Source: Planctomycetota bacterium | GTDB taxonomy: Bacteria > Planctomycetota > Phycisphaerae > UBA1845 > CAIVHJ01 | Direction: 5' to 3' | DNA length: 10,127 bases | NCBI GenBank assembly: GCA_022573485.1 | Contig: JACZTW010000126.1 | Location: 1-10,127 of the forward strand | Part shown: piece after piece, positions 1-4,780 of the stretch | Numbering within the stretch: position 1 is the first letter of the stretch | Layout: each line of letters opens with the position of its first letter | The notes under the pieces: generated by a model | Seen by the model: only the letters and a program-made list of their open reading frames with translations | Databases searched by the model: none | What the model was told of the DNA's origin: nothing | Translations under genes and position numbers: made by a program

Positions 1-1052
1 ACGCCGGACCACTGCTCAAGAGCAGTGGCACATCCGATTGTGTGCCACGGTCCGCCGCGGCGGATTAGCCGTGCTGTGGCGCACGATCGGATCGCGATCT
101 GCACCGATGTTGTTCGCCCGCTTGCGGATGGCTGCGAAATGGCTTTGTTCGGCCACTGAGCTTTCGCGGGGTCCGGCGCGATGCCCACTGGGGTGCCGCT
201 GGCGGCTTGCCCGGCAGTGCGCCGCGGTGCCGCTCGTCCACGTGAGGCGAGCCCGCCGGTGTGTGACTCAGCGTGGGAAGCACTGGCAGACAAGCTGCCA
301 GTGGCACCCCCTTCGGCGCGTGTCGGCTGTGATCCTTGGGGTTGGCCGGCGGGGCGCACGGCTGACACGGCCGTGGCACACGCGCTCGAACTCGAATCGG
401 CTTCTGAAGCGGACGCATGTGTTTGGCGTCTCCCAACTGAGCCGCGGCCTTCAGGCTGCGGACCGTCGCCGGGTGGATCAGCGGCCGGTCCGGACCCTGA
501 AGGGCCCGGCTCAGGGACGGCGCGGCGCTCCTCCAGCTTGCGGGTGTGTTGCAAGCGCTCAAGCTGCACGGCGGTGCGCAGCAGTTCGCGGTCGATCATC
601 AACTCATAGCGCACCAGCTTGTCGAGACTCCGCAGGCCCGGCAATTCCTGTAGGCCGGGCTTGTGCGGCGGAAGCTGCGAGAGTTCCTCCAGCATCTTGC
701 TCATGGGATTGGGCTCGTTGGCCCGTTCGATGGCCCGGGCCTCGAAGCGATACGCCCTCCGTAGCCGCCAGAAACTGACCGCCAACCGCTCGACCAGCAC
801 GCGTTCGAGCGCCCCCGCCGGCTTGCAGTCGTGCAGCATATTGCTGAGCAGGGAATCGAACTCCGCCGGATCCTCCGCCGTCGGCCCGCCGAGCACCACG
901 ACTTGCTCGGCCCGCAGACCGTGCTTGATCGCGTTGAGCCGCACGCGGGCCTTGCCCTCCGCCGTCCGAGGCCCGGTCGACTTTTTGGCGTTTGCGTGAT
1001 TGGCATCGATTTGTTTCTTTGTCGTGCGTTTCTTGACAACTGTCTTACCCAT
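1..1052 (-). CDS. STGPRTAEGKA-motif protein of unknown function, 3' end beyond the window
   Basis: Reading the minus strand from the ATG at 1052 gives an open frame without a stop to base 1 (350 codons), so the gene continues outside the window. The start is supported by a GAGGGAG Shine-Dalgarno sequence about six bases upstream. The N-terminus is basic (MGKTVVKKRTTKKQ) and is followed at about residues 18-47 by NAKKSTGPRTAEGKARVRLN and AIKHGLRAEQ. This is a motif I recognise from many uncharacterised proteins of Planctomycetota, Acidobacteriota and others. Residues 60-185 are charged and probably helical (LERVLVERLAVSFWRLRRAY, then RYELMIDRELLRTAVQLERL), which could be a coiled coil. After about residue 188 the sequence changes to Gly/Ser/Ala/Pro-rich low complexity that coincides with palindromic DNA repeats, so this tail looks acquired rather than conserved. 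No catalytic motif is visible, and a DNA-related role is only a guess from the basic N-terminus. Confidence 0.8.
   Translation of the reverse strand, partial: MGKTVVKKRTTKKQIDANHANAKKSTGPRTAEGKARVRLNAIKHGLRAEQVVVLGGPTAEDPAEFDSLLSNMLHDCKPAGALERVLVERLAVSFWRLRRAYRFEARAIERANEPNPMSKMLEELSQLPPHKPGLQELPGLRSLDKLVRYELMIDRELLRTAVQLERLQHTRKLEERRAVPEPGPSGSGPAADPPGDGPQPEGRGSVGRRQTHASASEADSSSSACATAVSAVRPAGQPQGSQPTRAEGGATGSLSASASHAESHTGGLASRGRAAPRRTAGQAASGTPVGIAPDPAKAQWPNKAISQPSASGRTTSVQIAIRSCATARLIRRGGPWHTIGCATALEQWSG
9..28. repeat. Perfect 9-bp-stem palindrome inside the coding tail
   Basis: CCACTGCTC at 9-17 pairs with GAGCAGTGG at 20-28 across a two-base centre. It lies in the low-complexity part of the minus-strand gene. 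Immediately beyond it, a second imperfect inverted repeat (about 33-90) has arms CCGATTGTGTGCCAC and GTGGCGCACGATCGG that differ only by transitions. Confidence 0.6.
281..303. repeat. CACTGGCAG / CTGCCAGTG hairpin repeat inside the coding tail
   Basis: CACTGGCAG at 281-289 and CTGCCAGTG at 295-303 form a perfect 9-bp stem with a five-base loop. A degenerate relative lies at about 187-215 (GTGCCGCTGGCGGCTTGCC followed by CGGCAGTGC). These resemble small palindromic repeats I have seen dispersed through planctomycete genomes. Here they lie within the reading frame of the minus-strand gene and are translated. Confidence 0.55.
437..514. repeat. Inverted pair of 28-bp TGAA-loop palindromes inside the coding tail
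   Basis: Unit 1 (437-464) and unit 2 (487-514, opposite orientation) are relatives of the repeat arrayed at 9099-9204. The shared plan is GGTCCG, a variable stem, CCTGAAGG, the complementary stem, then CGGCTCA. Unit 1 in reverse complement matches the 9099 unit at about 25 of 28 positions. Unit 2 has a different stem (CCGGACCC/GGGCCCGG) with pairing mostly preserved. The pair is arranged head to head like a bacterial BIME and is read through by the minus-strand gene. Neither unit brings a stop into that frame. Confidence 0.65.
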
Positions 1053-1166
1053 TGCAATCTCCCTCAATTGAAATCCCGGTGGGCACGCCATGCGCGCACA
1101 CTCATTGCGCGGGTCCAACACCCGCTTCTATGAGTAGTACTTGCCCGGCGATCGGTGGGAGAAGTT

Positions 1167-1194
1167 GTCAGTAGTCAGTAATCAGTAGTCAGTA
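1167..1194. repeat. Heptamer tandem repeat (GTCAGTA)4
   Basis: Four consecutive 7-base units: GTCAGTA, GTCAGTA, ATCAGTA, GTCAGTA. The region is non-coding, and this looks like a slippage-type simple repeat. Confidence 0.8.
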
Positions 1195-1225
1195 TGTGGC
1201 AGGGAGCGAGAAAAGCCCATTCTTT

Positions 1226-1313
1226 CAGAGCCGCGACCGTCAGGGAGCGGTCAGGCGATTGCGGATTGCGGATTGCGGAATCCCCATCAGAGACGCGACC
1301 GTCAGGGAGCGGT
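1226..1313. repeat. Direct repeat pair, 26 bases, flanking the GATTGCG array
   Basis: The copies at 1226-1251 and 1288-1313 share CAGAG, one mismatched base, then CGCGACCGTCAGGGAGCGGT. It is probably a dispersed genomic repeat rather than a functional site, because no gene or promoter is associated with it. Confidence 0.65.
1257..1277. repeat. Heptamer tandem repeat (GATTGCG)3
   Basis: Three perfect consecutive copies of GATTGCG lie between the two copies of the 26-base direct repeat at 1226-1251 and 1288-1313. Confidence 0.8.
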
Positions 1314-1343
1314 TGATATTCCTGCACGTGGACACCGCCGAAG

Positions 1344-1748
1344 AGCTCCGGCGATTAGACCACCAGCGTCTGTTTGTCCCGGAGGGACAACCAAAAATAG
1401 CCCAGTCCCGGCGCGCCGGGGCTGGGTTGCGGATTCGGGATGTGCATTCAGTCCCGTCGGGACGGCTGAGATGCACGTGCTCGTTGGCACTTGAGGGGTT
1501 CGCTTCAGTCGTCCCGCACCAATCCTGGCCCGAAGCGCGAATCGTTGCTGGTGAACCCACCGGGCCAGGATTGGTGCGGGACTCGATGCTCCTGCGCACC
1601 CCCGAAACCCCAGCCCTGAAGGGCTGGGCTATTCTCATCAGGCCCTACGGGCCTCGCTCACGCATCCACAGTCGCCATAGCTCACACACCTGCGCTGAAC
1701 CTCGGGCCGATGAGGGAGACGATTGTCAAAGTCTTTCTGAGCATCGTT
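1344..1748. repeat. Multi-hairpin repeat element, copy A (about 405 bp)
   Basis: This is homologous to 2444-2780 in the same orientation. It is a string of short hairpins: TGTCCCGGAGGGACA (1375-1389); an almost perfect palindrome at 1401-1426 bounded by CCCAG/CTGGG; a bulged stem at 1442-1476 (GTGCATTCAG against CTGAGATGCAC, enclosing GTCCCGTCGGGAC); a long inverted repeat at 1511-1582; CCCAGCCCTGAAGGGCTGGG (1609-1628); and GGCCCTACGGGCC after it. AATAGCCCAG near the left and CTGGGCTATT near the right act as inverted ends of the inner part. The last 60 or so bases (to 1748) carry no hairpin but are the best-conserved part between copies. No protein is convincingly encoded. It starts six bases after the stop codon of the minus-strand zinc-ribbon gene. 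Confidence 0.8.
1511..1582. repeat. 22-bp perfect inverted repeat nested in copy A
   Basis: The arms at 1511-1532 and 1561-1582 are exact reverse complements (core CACCAATCCTGG / CCAGGATTGGTG) with a 28-base loop. Copy B has only the short hairpin GTCCCGATGGGAC at this place. Copy A therefore has an extra palindromic segment of roughly 60 bases placed inside that hairpin, which keeps its GTCCCG and CGGGAC ends. Confidence 0.85.
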
Positions 1749-1754
1749 GGCCGA

Positions 1755-2123
1755 TCACGGCAAGCAACTCCCTATTGCGAACGCCATGAGTACGACAAGA
1801 ATCATAAGCAATGGAACCACCAAACTCGAGTAGTGCGTGATGGCACCGAGAAACCGAGCTCGCCAAGAACGCAAATCCTCCTGCCCAAGTTTCGCAGGGT
1901 CAAACGGTGTATTACATTCTGGACACCGATCAATCGAACCTCGTAGGTCGTAGCTACATGTCAAGCACAGGCCGAGCTTGCGGCGGCGGTGAGGGTCTCG
2001 CTCATCAACCCTTGCAATCCATAACACCAAGATAAGTAATCCCAAGACAAGAACAGCACCGATGCCGAGCACCATCGATGATGGGACGTGGTAAACCTTG
2101 GCGATAGTGGACAGGATTAGCAT
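1755..2123 (-). CDS. Small membrane protein with internal YDLRG zinc ribbon
   Basis: This 122-residue protein has a predicted membrane helix at about 16-37 (VPSSMVLGIGAVLVLGLLIL region), a cytoplasmic-type basic stretch (DPHRRRKLG), and a zinc ribbon with C53, C56, C67 and C70 (CLTCSYDLRG then RCPECNTPF). A second hydrophobic helix lies at about 100-119. The four cysteines are spaced as in the zinc ribbons common in planctomycete membrane proteins, so zinc binding is likely, but the partner or function is unknown. The start overlaps the stop of the upstream gene by seven bases (ATGCTAA), a sign of translational coupling. The stop is followed after six bases by repeat copy A. It belongs to the same minus-strand cluster as 2117-4413. 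Confidence 0.75.
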   Translation of the reverse strand: MLILSTIAKVYHVPSSMVLGIGAVLVLGLLILVLWIARVDERDPHRRRKLGLCLTCSYDLRGSIDRCPECNTPFDPAKLGQEDLRSWRARFLGAITHYSSLVVPLLMILVVLMAFAIGSCLP

Positions 2124-2350
2124 CGTGATCGCTCAAACGACGTATTACATTCCGGACACCGTTCATTCGACCCCCGCAGATCGTAGCCGCATTTGATGAA
2201 CAGGTTCTGCATGCGGCGGCGAGCCGCGCGTTTGCGGAGAAAAGACCAGACCAGAGACAGCCCGATGATAGGCGACAAATATGCGATCACCATGGCACAG
2301 GCCACCAAGAGCATCAACAACGTACTCAGGAGGTCTTCAAGCATGTTCAT
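2117..2350 (-). CDS. Small membrane protein with degenerate YDLRG zinc ribbon
   Basis: This 77-residue protein has an N-terminal hydrophobic segment from about 7 to 37 (LLSTLLMLLVACAMVIAYLS onward), a basic stretch RKRAARRR, and a C-terminal ribbon KCGYDLRGSNERCPECNTSF. Only C54, C65 and C68 are present: the first cysteine of the usual C-x2-C is phenylalanine (F51). Metal binding may therefore be weakened, unless C77 at the very C-terminus substitutes. The ATG overlaps the stop of the upstream pseudogene as ATGA, and its own stop overlaps the next start (ATGCTAA), so it sits inside a coupled series. It is a paralogue of the neighbouring ribbon proteins. Function unknown. Confidence 0.7.
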   Translation of the reverse strand: MNMLEDLLSTLLMLLVACAMVIAYLSPIIGLSLVWSFLRKRAARRRMQNLFIKCGYDLRGSNERCPECNTSFERSRC

Positions 2351-2418
2351 TTGCTAAACTGCTTCCCGCATTCTGGACAGCGGTCATTCGATCCACGTAG
2401 GTCTTAGCAGCATTGCAA
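2347..2418 (-). pseudogene. Remnant 3' end of another YDLRG zinc-ribbon gene
   Basis: Minus-strand translation ending at the TGA 2349-2347 reads LQCC, stop, DLRGSNDRCPECGKQFSK. The tyrosine position of the YDLRG signature is a TAA (2406-2404), and nothing recognisable of the N-terminal part remains before the hairpin DNA begins at about 2428. The stop overlaps the ATG of the next gene as ATGA, as expected of a former member of the same operon. I infer that its front half was lost or replaced around the arrival of repeat copy B. Confidence 0.7.
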
Positions 2419-2427
2419 GCTCGCAGG

Positions 2428-2442
2428 GTGGGCACAGCCCAC
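2428..2442. repeat. GTGGGC-ACA-GCCCAC hairpin at the edge of copy B
   Basis: A perfect 6-bp stem with a three-base loop. It lies between the pseudogene remnant and the start of clear homology to copy A, so it may be the true outer edge of the inserted segment or a separate small repeat. Confidence 0.5.
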
Positions 2443-2443
2443 A

Positions 2444-2780
2444 AGCTCTGGCGGTCGGCTCACCGTCGTCTGTCTGTCCCGAAGGGACAACCGAAAATAG
2501 CCCAGCGATTCATCGCTGGGTGACTTGTCCGGGATGTGCATTCAGTCCCGTCGGGACGGCTGAAATGCACGCGCTCGTTGGCATGCGACGGGTTCGCTTC
2601 AGTCGTCCCGATGGGACTCGATGCTCCTGCGCACCCCGAAACCCCAGCCCTGAAGGGCTGGGCTATTTTCATCAGGCCCTACGGGCCTGCCCGCGCATCC
2701 GCAGTTGCCACAGCTCACACACCTGCGCTGAACCTCGGGCCGATGAGGGAAACGATTGTCAAAGTCTTGCGAATCATCGT
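2444..2780. repeat. Multi-hairpin repeat element, copy B (about 337 bp)
   Basis: Same order of parts as copy A. There are hairpins at TGTCCCGAAGGGACA (2475-2489), CCCAGCGATTCATCGCTGGG (2501-2520), a bulged stem 2536-2570 (GTGCATTCAG against CTGAAATGCAC), GTCCCGATGGGAC, CCCAGCCCTGAAGGGCTGGG (2643-2662) and AGGCCCTACGGGCCT (2674-2688). A perfect 14-base inverted pair, GAAAATAGCCCAGC (2493-2506) and GCTGGGCTATTTTC (2657-2670), brackets the inner hairpins. The final stretch to 2780 is nearly identical to copy A (for example CTCGGGCCGATGAGGGA and ACGATTGTCAAAGTCTT). The element lies 24 bases after the stop of the minus-strand gene ending at 2805. Confidence 0.8.
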
Positions 2781-2804
2781 TCTATCAGAGGGGCGGTTTG
2801 TTGG

Positions 2805-3350
2805 TCATCCTGCCGATTGTGAAAGCCGATTGTTTATGCTCTTGACGAAATCTCCGGTTCTATTATGGGAGCCGAAGAACTTCCGGCCAAACAATGTGAT
2901 CCGATCTCCATTTCGCATTTTGAGGATGGCGCGGCCGTCGATCAAGCTCTGCTCAGCCACGCGGATGTCCTGCCATGAATAGACCGGACCTGGTTTTGAC
3001 TTTGTGATCACCTGCAAGCCATCCTGCCAAAGGAGAATCTTGTCTTGTTTTTGCTTTCTCCAAAGATAGAAACCGTATAACGGAAAGAATGAGATGATGG
3101 CATAGGCGATCATAGGTATCGATGCCAACCCGGCCCTGTAAGCAAGGATGGCGGCTTGGCCCAGGAGCACCAATGTCCAGACAACAAGCCAGAACACTTG
3201 CTTTCTGAGCGCGAGCGTTAAGACTTCCATCCGCTTGTCATACGAGAACCCACACTCAGGGCATTTGTGTCGATCAGGGAGACCGATCAGCGAGTAGTTG
3301 CACAACGGGCATCGGGACAACATCCGGCACACTTTCTCATCCAACGGCAT
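2805..3350 (-). CDS. Zinc-ribbon, two-helix membrane protein with possible PH-like C-terminus
   Basis: With the ATG at 3350 the protein has 181 residues. A longer in-frame start exists at 3494, but those extra residues merely overlap the upstream gene in another frame. M10 (3323) is an alternative start. Residues 14-35 form a ribbon CPLCNYSLIGL then KCPECGFSYD (C14, C17, C30, C33). Two membrane helices follow at about 53-72 and 78-97. The C-terminal 80 residues (ILLWQDGLQVITKSKPGPVY, SWQDIRVAEQ, ILKMRNGDRITLFGRKFF, FVKSINNRL) have the strand pattern of bacterial PH-like or YcxB-like domains; this is a tentative fold guess. The start overlaps the stop of the upstream gene by 14 bases. Function unknown; probably an inner-membrane protein made with its neighbours. 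Confidence 0.75.
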   Translation of the reverse strand: MPLDEKVCRMLSRCPLCNYSLIGLPDRHKCPECGFSYDKRMEVLTLALRKQVFWLVVWTLVLLGQAAILAYRAGLASIPMIAYAIISFFPLYGFYLWRKQKQDKILLWQDGLQVITKSKPGPVYSWQDIRVAEQSLIDGRAILKMRNGDRITLFGRKFFGSHNRTGDFVKSINNRLSQSAG

Positions 3351-4413
3351 GCTCGAATCCGGTTCCGCATTCAGGGCAGCGGTTGGCTTCGATGCCGCGC
3401 AGGTTGTAGTAGCATTTCCCGCAGAAGCGCCGGGGGAACGGTGTGCCGTCGTCGGGGGGCTTGCGCATGGGCACCTTCCAGGCGTAGATCGCAATCAGCA
3501 GCCACGGGCCGACGAGGCGGACCGGATTGACGAACAGGCCCAGAAAATCATGTTGCGTCCAGACGGCACCTTCATCGATTTCGGCCGAGAGCGGTAAACT
3601 CATCAACAGGGCATGAATGGCGATCCGAACAAGTTTCGAGATCGGGTACCACATGTTCCAGGCGACGACAATGTTTGCCGCAGCCAGGATGAGCGCACCT
3701 GTTCGGGCGAGCCGCGAGCGGTACAGCAAGGCTGCGGCGGTTGCAGCCAAGAATGTAGCAGAGATGAAGCCCGCCAACAGAAAGAAGCTGGAAATGCTCG
3801 TCCGCTGGAACATCGCCCAACCAATCATCTGGGCGATGTTGTCTTGGCCGAGCAGCCCGCAGGGGATTGACATGAGACAGTAGGCAGCCGCGCAGTAGAC
3901 CCAGGGAGCTGTCGTTGTTCTCAGCAGCCGGTTGTGTGGTCGGGTGATCCAGACTCCGGCAGCCAATACCGCCAACAGCACCAAATGGACGGATGCTGAT
4001 CCGAACCCTGCCAGAATTGCGGTGCCGATCGGCGTGGCCAACCGAGGGGCGAAATACGGGTTCGCGCTTGAACTCTGTATAGCCCCCGCAACCACCTCGC
4101 AGACGACCATCGAGAAGACGCCGACAATGCCAAGCCAAAGCCAGATTGTTGTTAAGCGTCCGCCGCGCCACAAACCGCGCCCGCAGAGATACAAGATAGC
4201 GGCTCCGACAAGCAGCGGGATTCGGGGCCAAGTCAACCGCAACACTGCAGCTGTAGGGTCGAACCAAAGCCCGAAATCGTCGTCCCAGATGGCCAGGCCC
4301 GCGTGGACAAACACGACATAGTATTCCATGAAGCACAACGCAGCCACGAATCGTCGCCAGTGTTGTGGGCGATCGTGTTCGTTCCGGACGAGGATGGGTT
4401 CTGCGTGGTGCAT
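3337..4413 (-). CDS. Polytopic membrane protein with C-terminal zinc ribbon
   Basis: This 358-residue protein has roughly seven or eight hydrophobic helices (for example about 24-43, 64-79, 88-110, 130-155, 169-190, 207-230, 240-255 and 300-318). It has a C-terminal soluble ribbon FCGKCYYNLRGIEANRCPEC with C331, C334, C346 and C349, the same signature as in the downstream genes. It is the first gene of the minus-strand cluster. The start at 4413 has only a weak purine-rich ribosome site (AATAAGAG). I recognise no transporter or enzyme motif in the membrane part. The ribbon is presumably cytoplasmic, but topology was not computed. Its stop lies inside the start of the next gene, suggesting coupled translation. 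Confidence 0.8.
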   Translation of the reverse strand: MHHAEPILVRNEHDRPQHWRRFVAALCFMEYYVVFVHAGLAIWDDDFGLWFDPTAAVLRLTWPRIPLLVGAAILYLCGRGLWRGGRLTTIWLWLGIVGVFSMVVCEVVAGAIQSSSANPYFAPRLATPIGTAILAGFGSASVHLVLLAVLAAGVWITRPHNRLLRTTTAPWVYCAAAYCLMSIPCGLLGQDNIAQMIGWAMFQRTSISSFFLLAGFISATFLAATAAALLYRSRLARTGALILAAANIVVAWNMWYPISKLVRIAIHALLMSLPLSAEIDEGAVWTQHDFLGLFVNPVRLVGPWLLIAIYAWKVPMRKPPDDGTPFPRRFCGKCYYNLRGIEANRCPECGTGFEHAVG

Positions 4414-4780
4414 GAGTACTCTTATTAAACGCGGAACCGTCGCCCGAGAGGACAGATTTCTCCGAAGAAATCGGTTCCTGAAAAAGAGAATCCCTGCAAC
4501 ATCTTGAATGCGTGGGACTTGTGATCGTGGCGCGATCCAGCGATCGGCGTGGGCGGTGTGCGCCGCCGGCGGATTCGCCGGTCGTTTCGGGGGCGGGAGG
4601 GCAGGGCGTCGCAGGGCTGAGAGTCGCGATCAAGTTTCCAACTCCATAGACCGATAACTATGCACATAAATTGTTATCGGTCCCTGGTGCTGATATCGGC
4701 ATTTCACAGGATGGCACGCGCGCCGCGCAGGGACCGCCGAATGAGTCATTGATGATGGGTTCAAGGAAGGACCAAAACTG
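4414..4780. promoter_or_regulatory. Divergent intergenic region between the zinc-ribbon cluster and the ParA unit
   Basis: The region contains no credible gene. It must hold the promoters of both divergent units, but I cannot place hexamers with confidence. Visible structures are a small hairpin GATTTCT-CCGA-AGAAATC (4455-4472) in the presumed leader of the minus-strand cluster, a palindrome CCGGCG-GATT-CGCCGG (4566-4581), and the 10-bp inverted repeat at 4649-4682. Translation of the plus-strand gene is supported by AAGGAAGGA at 4763-4771. Confidence 0.55.
4649..4682. promoter_or_regulatory. Perfect inverted repeat GACCGATAAC-N14-GTTATCGGTC, candidate operator
   Basis: The arms at 4649-4658 and 4673-4682 are exact reverse complements separated by 14 AT-rich bases, about 100 bases before the ParA-like start. 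Arm-to-arm spacing is 24 bases centre to centre, slightly over two helical turns, which would suit a dimeric regulator. A stem-loop is also possible. It lacks a T-run, so it is not a standard intrinsic terminator. The sequence does not resemble the parS consensus I know. Confidence 0.45.

Larger units (their letters stand above)
1053..1343. other. Non-coding leader and simple-repeat region
   Basis: No convincing gene is visible. The part next to 1052 is the 5' region of the minus-strand gene. It holds an inverted repeat in which GCGGGT at 1109-1114 pairs with ACCCGC at 1120-1125, with outer CTCAT (1101-1105) and ATGAG (1130-1134) extending the symmetry. Further away are two heptamer arrays and a 26-base direct repeat at 1226-1251 and 1288-1313, with one mismatch and core GCGACCGTCAGGGAGCGGT. 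I see no clear promoter hexamers. Confidence 0.6.

Noticed and set aside
38..778. 246-codon plus-strand frame and other frames opposite the left-edge gene
   Set aside because: The minus-strand frame from 1052 has a strong ribosome site and the STGPRTAEGKA motif. The others have low-complexity Arg-rich translations.
1196..1789. 197-codon plus-strand frame through repeat copy A, and similar frames in copy B
   Set aside because: These frames run through palindromes. The translation (such as the MRETIVKV stretch) only reflects the repeat, and the two copies are not open in a consistent way.
3351..3494. Longer N-terminus for the gene ending at 2805
   Set aside because: These 48 codons coincide with the zinc-ribbon coding end of the upstream gene in another frame, and their translation has no membrane or ribbon features. 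The ATG at 3350 gives a normal overlap.
3572..4633. 353-codon minus-strand frame overlapping the polytopic membrane gene
   Set aside because: Its composition is Arg/Pro/His-rich as expected of an off-frame reading. The overlapping frame has membrane helices and a complete zinc ribbon.
4425..4667. 80-codon minus-strand frame in the divergent spacer
   Set aside because: It has no motif, starts inside the inverted repeat at 4649-4682, and its Arg-rich content is typical of GC-rich non-coding DNA.
4414..4780. parS-type centromere for the ParA-like protein
   Set aside because: The inverted repeat does not match the parS consensus, and there is no ParB gene next to it.
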